Source: an uncultured Prevotella sp.
GTDB taxonomy: Bacteria > Bacteroidota > Bacteroidia > Bacteroidales > Bacteroidaceae
Direction of reading: 5' to 3'
DNA length: 64,000 nucleotides
Assembly (NCBI GenBank): GCA_905236755.1
Contig: CAJOCR010000004.1
Span: 62,001 to 126,000, forward strand
The notes beneath the pieces are model-generated. The model did no database searches and was not told the DNA's origin. It worked only from the letters and a program-made list of their open reading frames with translations. Made by a program: the position numbers and the translations under genes. Shown here one piece after another: positions 1-10,289 of the stretch (position 1 is the first letter of the stretch; each line of letters opens with the position of its first letter).

Positions 1-65
1 GGATGGTCGAACTCCTGTTCGGATGTCCGTTCTGCCTTCAAGGTTGCTATTAGAATTATAATTCA
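1..65 (-). CDS. Possible 5' end of a minus-strand gene running off the left edge (MNYNSNSNLEGRTDIRTGVRPS...)
   Basis: Minus-strand ATG at 65..63 opens a frame with no stop to the window edge (about 21 codons); too short to identify. Confidence 0.25.
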
Positions 66-279
66 TGATGGAATATTCTTCTTTGACAGCGAAATTAATA
101 AAAATAATTGTAACAAAGGTGTATATGCTTTAAAAAATGGTTGTGAACGGACAAAAAGGTCAGGTTGGAAGGGATAATAGTATTGAAAGCTGACTAAGAA
201 ATATTTTAACTTTTGTATCGAGACCATTACGAAGGGTTACCGAAGGCATATCGAAGGATGGCGAAAAGAAAAGTTTTAC

Positions 280-310
280 TTTGAAGTTTGATGTTTTTCT
301 GTTAACTTTG
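280..310 (+). promoter_or_regulatory. Bacteroidetes-type promoter TTG-N19-TAACTTTG upstream of the MATE gene
   Basis: TTG 281-283 and TAACTTTG 303-310, spacing 19, matching the Bacteroidetes -33/-7 (TAnnTTTG) consensus; ATG at 330. Confidence 0.6.
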
Positions 311-329
311 CAAAATTAACGGGAAGAAA

Positions 330-1712
330 ATGTTTAATTCAAAAAAAAGCGAAGCTCTCTTGGCTCGCATTCGTAATGGACTTGAAATGAGCCGCAAGGA
401 GAAACTCAACCTTATTGTAGCGTTGAGTGTGCCTTCTATGCTTGCTCAGGTCACTTCGGTGCTTATGTTCTTTATAGATGCTTCTATGGTAGGACATCTT
501 GGCGCCAACGCTACTGCAAGCATCGGACTTATAGAGTCAACAACATGGCTCATGGGCTCGGTTATGAGTGCTATGGCTATGGGATTTAGCGTGCAGGTGG
601 CTCATTTCATAGGTGCCAACGACTTTGTGAAAGCTCGTCAGGTGTTCCGTCATAGTTTGGTTTGTGGTGCTATTTTCAGTCTTGTAATGATGCTTATAGG
701 CATAAGCATTCATAATCCGTTGCCACATTGGTTGGGTGGAGGAGAAGAAATTGTGGGCAATTCATCACGCTATTTTCTTGTTTTTTCCTTCGCTTTACCT
801 TTTGTGCTGCTCTTTCATCTTTCGGCATCTATGTTGAAATGTGCAGGCGACATGCGCACACCTTCCTTTATGGCTATAGCCAACTGTTTGCTTGATGTAA
901 GCTTCAACTACCTATTTATATATATACTTGATATGGGTGTTATAGGTGCAGCCTTAGGCACTTTGTTGAGTTATATTATTGTGTCGTCTGGTTTGGCATA
1001 TATGGCAATTTTCCGCAGTAAGATTTTGGCTTTGCGTCTTGATAAAGACAGATTTGTTTGGGTTTGGGATTATGTGCGTCATGCAGTAAAACTATCCACT
1101 CCTATGGCAATTCAGTCTGTATTGATGAGTGGTGCTCAGATTGTTTCAACGCTTATTGTGGCGCCTTTGGGTAGTGTGGCTATTGCTACTAATTCGCTTG
1201 CCATTACGGCAGAAAGCCTTTGCTATATGCCTGGATTTGGTATTGGTGAGGCCGCCACAACGCTTGTGGGACAGACTCATGGAGCTGGCAGAAACGATCT
1301 TTGTAGAAATTTCGCCTTTATGACAGTTGGGCTTGGCATGGCTGTTATGAGTTTTATGGGTTTGGTAATGTATATATTTGCCCCAGAGATGATAGGTGTT
1401 CTTTCGCCTGTAGAGGTAATCCGCGAACTTGGCACAACCGTATTGCGAATAGAGGCATTTGCTGAACCTTTCTTTGGTGCTGCAATAGTAACAGCTGCTG
1501 TATGCGTTGGAGCCGGCGATACTTTGAAACCAGCCATAATTAATCTTGGTTCAATGTGGCTCGTGCGCCTCACATTAGCCTATTATCTTTCACAAAGCAT
1601 GGGACTCAAAGGTGTGTGGATAGCTATGGCAATAGAATTAACATTCCGTGGCATAGCCTTCCTAATTCGCTTGAATAAAGGGCATTGGATGGATTTTAAA
1701 GTGACAGAATAA
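330..1712 (+). CDS. MATE family efflux transporter
   Basis: 460-aa polytopic membrane protein with MATE-like sequence (NLIVALSVPSMLAQVTSVLMFFIDASMVGHLG...). Confidence 0.9.
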   Translation: MFNSKKSEALLARIRNGLEMSRKEKLNLIVALSVPSMLAQVTSVLMFFIDASMVGHLGANATASIGLIESTTWLMGSVMSAMAMGFSVQVAHFIGANDFVKARQVFRHSLVCGAIFSLVMMLIGISIHNPLPHWLGGGEEIVGNSSRYFLVFSFALPFVLLFHLSASMLKCAGDMRTPSFMAIANCLLDVSFNYLFIYILDMGVIGAALGTLLSYIIVSSGLAYMAIFRSKILALRLDKDRFVWVWDYVRHAVKLSTPMAIQSVLMSGAQIVSTLIVAPLGSVAIATNSLAITAESLCYMPGFGIGEAATTLVGQTHGAGRNDLCRNFAFMTVGLGMAVMSFMGLVMYIFAPEMIGVLSPVEVIRELGTTVLRIEAFAEPFFGAAIVTAAVCVGAGDTLKPAIINLGSMWLVRLTLAYYLSQSMGLKGVWIAMAIELTFRGIAFLIRLNKGHWMDFKVTE

Positions 1713-1845
1713 AACAATTTCTGCCAAAGTGTCATATATGGCAGGCATGGCACATACTTTGTTATTTAGTAGGTGTCTTCGGAGATGAGTTCCGGAGACA
1801 CCTATTTTAATTTGATAATAATAAAAAAATAAAAAAAATACAATT

Positions 1846-3753
1846 ATGGGAAAGATTATCGGAATCGACTTAGGTACTACAAACAGCTGCGTTGCTGTAT
1901 TTGAAGGTAACGAGCCAGTAGTAATCGCTAACTCTGAAGGTAAGCGCACAACACCTTCAGTTATTGGCTTTGTAAAGGATGGTGAGCGTAAGGTAGGTGA
2001 CCCTGCTAAGCGTCAGGCTATCACAAACCCTACAAACACAGTTTATTCTATCAAGCGTTTCATGGGTGAGCCTTGGAATCTCGTTGAGAAAGAGGCTCAG
2101 AGCGTACCTTATAAGGTAGTAAACGAAAACGGTTTCCCTCGTGTAGATATCGATGGCCGTAAATATACTCCACAGGAAATTTCTGCTATGACTCTTCAGA
2201 AGATGAAGAAGACTGCAGAGGATTATCTTGGTCAGGAAGTAACAGATGCAGTTATTACTGTTCCTGCATACTTCTCTGATTCTCAGCGTCAGGCTACTAA
2301 GGAGGCTGGTACTATTGCTGGTCTTAACGTTCAGCGTATTGTTAACGAGCCTACAGCAGCTGCTTTAGCTTATGGTGTTGACAAGAGCGACAAGGATATG
2401 AACATCGCAGTATTCGACCTTGGTGGTGGTACTTTCGATATCTCTATCTTGAACTTCGGTGGTGGCGTGTTTGAGGTTCTTTCTACTAATGGTGATACTC
2501 ACCTTGGTGGTGACGACTTCGACCGTGTAATCATCGACTGGTTGGCTGATGGCTTCAAGGCTGACGAGGGTATCGACCTTCGCAAGGATCCAATGGCTAT
2601 GCAGCGTTTGAAGGAGGCTGCTGAGAAGGCTAAGATTGAACTTTCAAGCTCTACTTCTACAGAAATCAACCTTCCTTACATCTCTGCAGAGGGTGGTGTA
2701 CCAAAGCACTTGGTAAAGACTCTTACACGTGCTCAGTTCGAGCAGTTGGCTCACGAACTCATTCAGGCATGTCTTGTTCCTTGTCAGAACGCTATGCGTG
2801 ACGCAGGTCTTCAGACTTCTGAAATCGACGAGGTTATCCTCGTAGGTGGTTCAAGCCGTATCCCAGCAGTTCAGACATTGGTTAAGAACTACTTCGGTAA
2901 GGAGCCTTCAAAGGGTGTTAACCCAGACGAGGTTGTTGCTGTAGGTGCTGCTATCCAGGGTGCTGTTCTTAACAAGGAAGAGGGTGTAGGTAATATCGTA
3001 TTGCTCGACGTTACTCCTCTTACACTCGGTATTGAGACAATGGGTGGTGTAATGACTAAGCTTATCGAGTCTAACACAACTATCCCTTGCAAGAAGAGCG
3101 AAACATTCTCAACAGCTGTTGACAACCAGACAGCAGTAACAATCCACGTTCTTCAGGGTGAGCGTCCAATGGCTGCACAGAACAAGTCTATCGGTCAGTT
3201 CAACCTCGAGGGTATTGCTCCTGCACGTCGTGGTGTTCCACAGATTGAGGTAACATTCGATATCGACGCTAATGGTATTCTAAACGTAAGCGCTAAGGAT
3301 AAGGCAACAGGTAAGGAGCAGGCTATCCGTATTGAGGCATCAAGCGGTTTGAGCGATGAAGAAATCAAGCGTATGAAGGCTGAGGCTGAAGCTAATGCTG
3401 CTGCTGATAAGGCAGAGCGCGAGAAGGTTGACAAGCTCAATCAGGCTGACTCAATGATCTTCACAACAGAGAACTTCCTTAAGGATAATGCAGATAAGAT
3501 TCCTGCAGACCAGAAACCAGCTATCGAGAGTGCTCTCCAGCAGCTCAAGGATGCTCACAAGGCTCAGGATCTCGCTGCTATCGACACAGCTACAGCTGCT
3601 CTCAACCAGGCTGTTCAGGCTGCATCAGCTCAGATGTACGGTCAGGGTGGTCCTCAGGCAGGTCCTCAGGGCTTCCAGGGTGCACAGGGCGCTCAGCAGG
3701 AAGGTCCTAAGGCTGACGATATTCAGGATGCAGATTTCGAGGAGGTTAAGTAA
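1846..3753 (+). CDS. dnaK: Molecular chaperone DnaK (Hsp70)
   Basis: [34 protein letters not shown]-terminal DADFEEVK. Confidence 0.99.
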   Translation: MGKIIGIDLGTTNSCVAVFEGNEPVVIANSEGKRTTPSVIGFVKDGERKVGDPAKRQAITNPTNTVYSIKRFMGEPWNLVEKEAQSVPYKVVNENGFPRVDIDGRKYTPQEISAMTLQKMKKTAEDYLGQEVTDAVITVPAYFSDSQRQATKEAGTIAGLNVQRIVNEPTAAALAYGVDKSDKDMNIAVFDLGGGTFDISILNFGGGVFEVLSTNGDTHLGGDDFDRVIIDWLADGFKADEGIDLRKDPMAMQRLKEAAEKAKIELSSSTSTEINLPYISAEGGVPKHLVKTLTRAQFEQLAHELIQACLVPCQNAMRDAGLQTSEIDEVILVGGSSRIPAVQTLVKNYFGKEPSKGVNPDEVVAVGAAIQGAVLNKEEGVGNIVLLDVTPLTLGIETMGGVMTKLIESNTTIPCKKSETFSTAVDNQTAVTIHVLQGERPMAAQNKSIGQFNLEGIAPARRGVPQIEVTFDIDANGILNVSAKDKATGKEQAIRIEASSGLSDEEIKRMKAEAEANAAADKAEREKVDKLNQADSMIFTTENFLKDNADKIPADQKPAIESALQQLKDAHKAQDLAAIDTATAALNQAVQAASAQMYGQGGPQAGPQGFQGAQGAQQEGPKADDIQDADFEEVK

Positions 3754-3786
3754 TCCGCTCACAAACCAATAGGTATATTAAATATG

Positions 3787-3822
3787 AAAATCCGTGTAGC
3801 TTATGTTACACGGATTTTTTTT
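3787..3822 (+). terminator. Rho-independent terminator after dnaK
   Basis: AAAATCCGTGTAgcttatgtTACACGGATTTTTTTT. Confidence 0.9.
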
Positions 3823-3966
3823 GCATATAAGTATTAAATAAAATATCTTCTTTACCCACTACACAAGTAGTTAAACTTACACGAATTTAGTTAATAAATG
3901 ATAGAATTTGAGAGGGAAGGAGAAAAATGATTATATTAGCTGCGAAATAATTAAAAACTGAATGGT

Positions 3967-4560
3967 ATGAATAAACTCTATGCTCAATTAATGACTTTAC
4001 CGTATGCTGATGATGCGTTAGAGCCGGTGATAAGTAAGCAGACAATAGGTTTCCATCATGGAAAGCATTTGCTGGCGTATGTTAATAATCTGAATGGTTT
4101 GCTGGAGGATAGTCCGTTAGCTGACCTGCCTTTGGAGGAACTGGTAGTGCAGGCTTCAGGTGGAATACTGAATAATGCAGGACAGATTCTTAATCACGAG
4201 ATGTATTTCAAGCAGTTTGCATCGCCTAAGGAGAATAATGTTCCAAAAGGACATATTGCTGAGGCTATAGTTCGTGACTTTGGCTCTTTCGACGCTTTTA
4301 AAGATGAGTTCCAAAAGAAGGGAGCAACTCTCTTTGGCTCTGGCTGGGTGTGGCTTTCTGCTGATAAAGATGGTAAACTTGTTATTACTCAGGAGGCGAA
4401 TGCTGCAAATCCTGTTCAGCGTGGCTTGAAACCTCTACTCACTTTTGATGTGTGGGAACATGCATACTATATTGACTATCAGAATCGTCGTCCAGATCAT
4501 TTGGTAGCCCTTTGGCAGATAGTAAATTGGGATGTTGTTGAACAGCGCTATTTGAAATAG
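3967..4560 (+). CDS. sodB: Superoxide dismutase (Fe/Mn family)
   Basis: LPYADDALEPVISKQTIGFHHGKHLLAYVNNLN; DVWEHAYYIDYQNRRPDHL metal-ligand motif. Confidence 0.95.
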   Translation: MNKLYAQLMTLPYADDALEPVISKQTIGFHHGKHLLAYVNNLNGLLEDSPLADLPLEELVVQASGGILNNAGQILNHEMYFKQFASPKENNVPKGHIAEAIVRDFGSFDAFKDEFQKKGATLFGSGWVWLSADKDGKLVITQEANAANPVQRGLKPLLTFDVWEHAYYIDYQNRRPDHLVALWQIVNWDVVEQRYLK

Positions 4561-4573
4561 TATAGAAAATATT

Positions 4574-4606
4574 AATCCGTGTAGCTTATGTTACGCGGAT
4601 TTTTTA
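4574..4606 (+). terminator. Rho-independent terminator after sodB, nearly identical to the dnaK terminator
   Basis: AATCCGTGTAgcttatgtTACGCGGATTTTTT. Confidence 0.85.
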
Positions 4607-4645
4607 TGTTACTCATCCCAAAATAAGGCTGTTTATCCCAGAAAT

Positions 4646-4676
4646 TTGGTAATAGAAGTTTTTTTGAGTAGTTTTG
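4646..4676 (+). promoter_or_regulatory. Promoter TTG-N20-TAGTTTTG upstream of the M13 peptidase
   Basis: TTG 4646-4648 and TAGTTTTG 4669-4676. Confidence 0.5.
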
Positions 4677-4755
4677 CAGAAAAGTTTGAGACTTTTGTGT
4701 TTAATTAACCCTGATGCGATTAATGCTCTGTATATTAACAACTAAAAATATAAGG

Positions 4756-6774
4756 ATGAAAAGATTTGTTATTTTTATTGCCTTGGCTATGACTTATGTT
4801 ATGGGCTATGCACAACATCATGTGAACAAGGCTAACATGGATCTTAGTGTAAAACCTGGTGATGATTTCTGGCAGTATGCTGTTGGTGGCTGGTTGAAGG
4901 CTAATCCACTTGACAAGCAGCATGCAGAGAATGGTGCTTTTGTTGATCTATCAGAGCTGAACAATAATCGTATCAACGATTTGATTCAGGAATATGCAAA
5001 GAAGCACATGCCACAGGGCACAGATGGACAGAAGATTGGTTCTTTCTATCGTATGTATATGGATTCTGTTAGTCGTAACCAGTTGGGCTATCAGCCAATT
5101 CTTCCTTATTTAAATAAGGTACGTGCCATAAAGACTCGTGAAGAGTTGCTCAAGGTGATGTATGAATTGGATAACAAGGGATTTAATACTGCTCCATTCG
5201 GTATTGGACTTTCTATGAATCCATTTAATTCGTCAGAGTTCATGATGGAGGCTGACTATGGTGCTGTTACTCTTGCTCAGGAGTATTATGCTAATCCAAA
5301 CGAAACTCAGAAGGTTGTTGTTGATGCAATAAAGAGTTTACGTAAGGATTTCCTTAAGATGATAGGACATAGTGATGCTGAGGCAGAAAAAATGATGGAG
5401 GCAGCATGGCAGATAGAGTATAGAATAGGTGTGAAGACTCTCGATCAGGTTGCACGTCGTGACCCTCATGCAACTATTCATATTATGCCTTGGGAGCAGT
5501 TATTGAATGATTTTAAGGGTATTGACTGGGTTACTTATCGTGATGTGATGGGGTATCCAAAGGATATTGATCAGATAAATGTTAGTCAGCTTGAGCCTCT
5601 GCACGAGGTAGAGAATATTCTGGCAACAACTTCTTTGGAAGATTTGAAGGCTTATATGGAGCTAAAGATTGTTGACTCTTATTCTGATTATCTGTCTGAC
5701 GATTTTACTGATCGTAGCTTTGAGGCACAAAAGATTATTTCAGGTGTTCAGGAACAGAAGCCACGTTGGAAACGTGCCGTGCGTACAATCAGTTCGTGTT
5801 TGAGTGAAACAATAGGTAAACTGTATGTGCAGAAGTATTTCCCAGAGAGTAGCAAGCAACGTGTTGTTAAGTTGGTTAAGGACTTGCAGCAGGCTTTCGA
5901 GGATCGTTTGAAGGAAAATACATGGATGAGTGATGTAACCAAGCAGAAGGCTTTGGAGAAATTGCATGCTATGCATATTAATGTGGGTTATCCTGATACA
6001 TGGGAAGACCTAGAGAAGTTTATCGACATCCGAGAGGATGAAAATATGGTTGAAAACTTCATCCGTATAAGTCAGGAAGCACGTTCGGCTTACTTGCGTA
6101 AACATTGGCGTAAGCCAGTTGACAAGACAATGATGCCTTGCTCTCCACAGACTGTAAATGCATTCTATCATCCTCTGTTCAATAGTTTGAATTTCCCAGC
6201 AGCTATTTTGCAGCCACCTTTCTTTGATCCAGAGGCAGACTATGTAACCAACTATGGTGCTATTGGTGTGGTTATTGGTCATGAAATGACTCATGGATTT
6301 GATGATCAGGGTTGTCAGTTTGATAAGGATGGAAACTTGGCTAACTGGTGGACAGCAGAAGATAAGGCTAATTATGACAAGCGTACAAAGGTTATAGCTG
6401 ATTGGTTTAGTGAGCAGGAGGCTATTCCTGGCTTGAAAGTTAATGGTCAGAAGACCTTAGGTGAGAATGTGAGTGATAATGGTGGTTTGAAGGTTGCTTA
6501 CCGTGCCTTTGAAAACCGCATGAAGGTAGAACCTTTGAAAACTATCGATGGTTTCACACCTGCTCAGCGTTTCTATCTTGCTTATGCTCGTGTGTGGGCA
6601 AGCAACGCAACATCAGAATATATTGCTGATATAACAAACTCGGATGTTCACTCACCAAGTCGCATTCGTGTATCGGCTGCTTTGCCTATGATTGATACAT
6701 GGTATGATGCATTTAATATAAAGAAGACTGATAAAATGTTCGTTCCAAAGGAGAAACGTGCTCTTGTTTGGTAA
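4756..6774 (+). CDS. pepO: M13 family zinc metallopeptidase (PepO/neprilysin-like), secreted
   Basis: Signal peptide MKRFVIFIALAMTYVMGYAQ; HEMTHGFDDQG zinc motif; ENVSDNGG. Listed ORF starts at 4714, but ATG 4756 fits the signal peptide better. Confidence 0.93.
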   Translation: MKRFVIFIALAMTYVMGYAQHHVNKANMDLSVKPGDDFWQYAVGGWLKANPLDKQHAENGAFVDLSELNNNRINDLIQEYAKKHMPQGTDGQKIGSFYRMYMDSVSRNQLGYQPILPYLNKVRAIKTREELLKVMYELDNKGFNTAPFGIGLSMNPFNSSEFMMEADYGAVTLAQEYYANPNETQKVVVDAIKSLRKDFLKMIGHSDAEAEKMMEAAWQIEYRIGVKTLDQVARRDPHATIHIMPWEQLLNDFKGIDWVTYRDVMGYPKDIDQINVSQLEPLHEVENILATTSLEDLKAYMELKIVDSYSDYLSDDFTDRSFEAQKIISGVQEQKPRWKRAVRTISSCLSETIGKLYVQKYFPESSKQRVVKLVKDLQQAFEDRLKENTWMSDVTKQKALEKLHAMHINVGYPDTWEDLEKFIDIREDENMVENFIRISQEARSAYLRKHWRKPVDKTMMPCSPQTVNAFYHPLFNSLNFPAAILQPPFFDPEADYVTNYGAIGVVIGHEMTHGFDDQGCQFDKDGNLANWWTAEDKANYDKRTKVIADWFSEQEAIPGLKVNGQKTLGENVSDNGGLKVAYRAFENRMKVEPLKTIDGFTPAQRFYLAYARVWASNATSEYIADITNSDVHSPSRIRVSAALPMIDTWYDAFNIKKTDKMFVPKEKRALVW

Positions 6775-6808
6775 AAAGTTGTTAGCGTTTAATCTCTCAA
6801 TAAATCCC

Positions 6809-6850
6809 AGCTCCTTCATAGGAAATTTTGCCTATGAGGGAGCTTTTTTT
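6809..6850 (+). terminator. Rho-independent terminator after pepO
   Basis: AGCTCCtTCATAGGaaattttgCCTATGAgGGAGCTTTTTTT. Confidence 0.9.
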
Positions 6851-7163
6851 GTGAATAAATGTGCCAAAAATGCCTATTTTATACTATTTGTAACATAAAA
6901 TAAAGTTTTTGTAACATAATACAAAATGCTTTGTTAGAATAATATCTATTTTTGCCACCAACTAAATCTTAAAAAAATCTATTAACAATCAAAATAACTC
7001 AAAACCAATTAAAAATTATCTATGCCTATGTAAACAAAGTAGAAAATGTAAAAACCAAATTATCTAACCTCTTTTAATTAACTTAAAGAGAAAAACCAAA
7101 TCAAAAAAACGTCTTTTCATTATTATATTAGTGAATTAGGCGAAATACCTTAATTTAAATTTC

Positions 7164-10100
7164 ATGAATCTAAATTTTAGAAAAACAACTTTTGTTGTTG
7201 GCGTATGCTCTATGTTAGGGCTTATGTACGCTCCACAGGCTCAGGCTGCAGACGCTCAGAGTGTTTCTCCAGCCGTTCAGCAATCAAAGAAAGTTACTGG
7301 TCGTGTAAGCGATTCACAGGGTCCACTTATTGGTGCTACCGTAATGGTGAAGGGCACATCAAATGGTGTTGTTACCGATATTGATGGTAACTTCAACCTG
7401 AATGTTGCTCCAGGCTCAACCCTTGTTATTTCATACGTTGGCTATGTAACTCAAGAGATTACGGTTGGTAATCAGTCATTTATCAGTGTAAATCTTAAAG
7501 AAGAAGGTCGTGTACTTAACGATGTTGTTGTAATTGGTTATGGTACTCAACGTAAGGAGGCTGTAACTGGTTCCGTAGCTTCAGTAAAGGGCGATATGCT
7601 TCGTGAGGTTCCAGCTGGTGATGTAACAAATGCTCTTCAGGGACGTGTTGCTGGTGTTCAGATGATGCAGACTTCATCAAAACCAGGTGCTTCAATGCAG
7701 ATTCGTGTACGTGGTTCTCGTTCGTTGACAGCCAGCAACGACCCACTTATTGTTCTTGATGGTATTCCATTTGCAGGAACAATCAGCGATATTGATCCTA
7801 ACAATATTAAGGCTATGGACATCCTTAAGGATGCTTCTGCAACAGCTATCTATGGTTCTCGTGGTGCCAATGGTGTTATCATGATTACTACCTACAAGGG
7901 AATGCAGGATCAAGAACCTGTTGTGAAATATAATATGTATGTAGGCTTTAAGAAGAATTTTGCCCGCTACCCAATGATGAATGGCGATCAGTTGAAACGC
8001 CTTCGTGAGGTAAGTGGATTGTATAAGCCTGTTTACACCAATGGTGATGAAGAGGAAGGTATGAATACCGATTGGCAGGATATGCTCTTCAAGACAGCTT
8101 TCACCACAAATCAAGATCTATCTGTTTCAGGTGGTACTGCAAAGAGCGCATATAATGTAGGTATTTCTTATTTCAAGGATGAGGCTACTATTCCAACTCA
8201 GAACTTCAAGCGTTATGCTATGCATGCTGCTCTCGATCAGGAGATTGGTAAGTATTTGAAGGTTGGTTTCTCAACAAATACAAACTATAGCATAACCAAC
8301 AATGCCAACCTTGGTATTTATAATACTCTGAGTTGTTCTCCACTTATCAATCCTTATAATGCCGACGGCACATTGAAGCCTGTTGTTCACATGGAAAAGG
8401 ATAACCAGTGGACTTACACACGCGATCGTATTGAAAACCTTGGCGATTCATATAAGGATCAAACCACAGGACTTGGTACGTATAACAACTTCTATGGCGA
8501 AATCAAGTGTCCATGGGTTAGTGGTTTGAAGTATCGTGTAAACCTTGGTTTGAACTATCGTCACAACAAGAATGGTTCTTATACAGGTACTGGTGTATTC
8601 TCAGATTCTCCTTCTGCAAACTCAAGTGCTGGAAGTGGTAATTCTACTATGTGGAACTGGGCAATTGAGCACATGTTGACATATGATAAGACATTTGGTG
8701 ATCACACCATTAATGCTGTTGCTTTGTATTCTGCAGAAAAGAATCACTATGAGTCAACTTATATGAGTGCTTCTCAGCTTTTTGATGACAGACTTCTTTG
8801 GTATAATCTTGGTTACTCAGAGTCAACATCTATTAATCCAGGTAACCAGAACTATAATGAGAGCGGACTTGTATCTATGATGGCTCGTGTTATGTATAGC
8901 TACAAGGACAGATACATGATTAGTGCAACTGTACGTCAGGATAAATCTTCACGTCTAGCTCCTGGTCATCGTGTACATACATATCCTGCTGTAAGTCTTG
9001 GTTGGAATATTGCTAAGGAAAACTTTATGCAGAATGTTAAGTGGGTTGATAACTTGAAACTCCGTGCCGGTTATGGTGAAACTTCTAACCAATCTGTAGA
9101 TCCTTATAAGACACTTGGAAGACTTGCAAGTCGTCCTTATAACTTTGGTCCAACAGGTTATGCAACAGGTTTCTATGTGTCAGAACTTCCTAATGAGGAA
9201 CTTGGATGGGAGTATTCTCAGACCTATAACTTTGGTGTAGATTTCTCATTGTTTAATGGTCGCTTGACTGGTACTGCAGAGTATTATACTCAGAAAACCA
9301 AGGATTTGTTGATGAGTGTTGGCCTTCCTTCAACCTCTGGTGTAGGTTCTTATATGGCTAATGTTGGTAAAACAGAGAATAAGGGCTTCGAACTTTCTCT
9401 CAATGGTGTAATCATCGATAACCTTAACGGTTGGACATGGGAGGCTGGTATTAACTGGTACACCAATAAAAACAAGATTGTAGAACTTGCCGATGGTTCT
9501 GAAAGAGATGAGGGTAACGGTTGGTTCGTTGGTCACTCAATCAATTGCGTTTACGATTATGAGAAGATTGGTATCTGGCAGAAGGACGAAGAGGAACTTC
9601 GTCAGATTATGGAACCAGGTGGTTCTGTTGGTATGATCAAGGTAAAGGGTGGATATAATGAGGATGGTACTCCTCGTGCTATCAACTCAAGCGACCGCCA
9701 GATTATTGAGCTTGACCCATCTTGGGAAGGTGGTTTCAATACACGTGTAGCTTATAAGAACTGGGATCTCTCAGCTGTAGCAAGCTTCCGTCATGGTGGT
9801 AAGCTCATCTCTACTCTCTATGGTTCTTCAAGTTATCTGAATATGATGACAGGTCGTCGTAACAATGTTGATGTTGACTACTGGACAGAGGATAACCCAA
9901 CAAACAAGTTCCCTAACCCTGCTGGTCCTATCAGCAACGATAACCCTAAGTATGGTACAACTCTTGGTTTCTTCTCAGGTTCTTATTTGAAGTTCCGTAC
10001 CATCACTCTCGGTTACAATTTCAAGGGTGAGTGGATGAAGAAGGCTGGTATCTCTGCTCTCCGTGCTTATGCAACAGTTACCAATCCATTTGTGCTCTTC

Positions 10101-10256
10101 TCACCTTATCATGATGAGAGCGGTATGGATCCAGAGACCAACTCTCGTGGTAATGAGAACCAGGCATCAGCTGCATATGCTTCAAAGGTGCTTGTTGTAG
10201 GTTTCAACACTCCTACCACACGTAACTATCTCTTCGGTCTTAATGTAACATTCTAA
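7164..10256 (+). CDS. SusC-like TonB-dependent outer membrane receptor
   Basis: CarboxypepD-like N-terminal domain (KVTGRVSDSQGPLIGATVMVKGTSNGVVTDIDGNFNL), TonB box/plug VVVIGYGTQRKEAVTGSVASV, 1030 aa. Confidence 0.97.
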   Translation: MNLNFRKTTFVVGVCSMLGLMYAPQAQAADAQSVSPAVQQSKKVTGRVSDSQGPLIGATVMVKGTSNGVVTDIDGNFNLNVAPGSTLVISYVGYVTQEITVGNQSFISVNLKEEGRVLNDVVVIGYGTQRKEAVTGSVASVKGDMLREVPAGDVTNALQGRVAGVQMMQTSSKPGASMQIRVRGSRSLTASNDPLIVLDGIPFAGTISDIDPNNIKAMDILKDASATAIYGSRGANGVIMITTYKGMQDQEPVVKYNMYVGFKKNFARYPMMNGDQLKRLREVSGLYKPVYTNGDEEEGMNTDWQDMLFKTAFTTNQDLSVSGGTAKSAYNVGISYFKDEATIPTQNFKRYAMHAALDQEIGKYLKVGFSTNTNYSITNNANLGIYNTLSCSPLINPYNADGTLKPVVHMEKDNQWTYTRDRIENLGDSYKDQTTGLGTYNNFYGEIKCPWVSGLKYRVNLGLNYRHNKNGSYTGTGVFSDSPSANSSAGSGNSTMWNWAIEHMLTYDKTFGDHTINAVALYSAEKNHYESTYMSASQLFDDRLLWYNLGYSESTSINPGNQNYNESGLVSMMARVMYSYKDRYMISATVRQDKSSRLAPGHRVHTYPAVSLGWNIAKENFMQNVKWVDNLKLRAGYGETSNQSVDPYKTLGRLASRPYNFGPTGYATGFYVSELPNEELGWEYSQTYNFGVDFSLFNGRLTGTAEYYTQKTKDLLMSVGLPSTSGVGSYMANVGKTENKGFELSLNGVIIDNLNGWTWEAGINWYTNKNKIVELADGSERDEGNGWFVGHSINCVYDYEKIGIWQKDEEELRQIMEPGGSVGMIKVKGGYNEDGTPRAINSSDRQIIELDPSWEGGFNTRVAYKNWDLSAVASFRHGGKLISTLYGSSSYLNMMTGRRNNVDVDYWTEDNPTNKFPNPAGPISNDNPKYGTTLGFFSGSYLKFRTITLGYNFKGEWMKKAGISALRAYATVTNPFVLFSPYHDESGMDPETNSRGNENQASAAYASKVLVVGFNTPTTRNYLFGLNVTF

Positions 10257-10289
10257 ATTGAGGAGATCGAAAACTATTTTCAATGTTTA

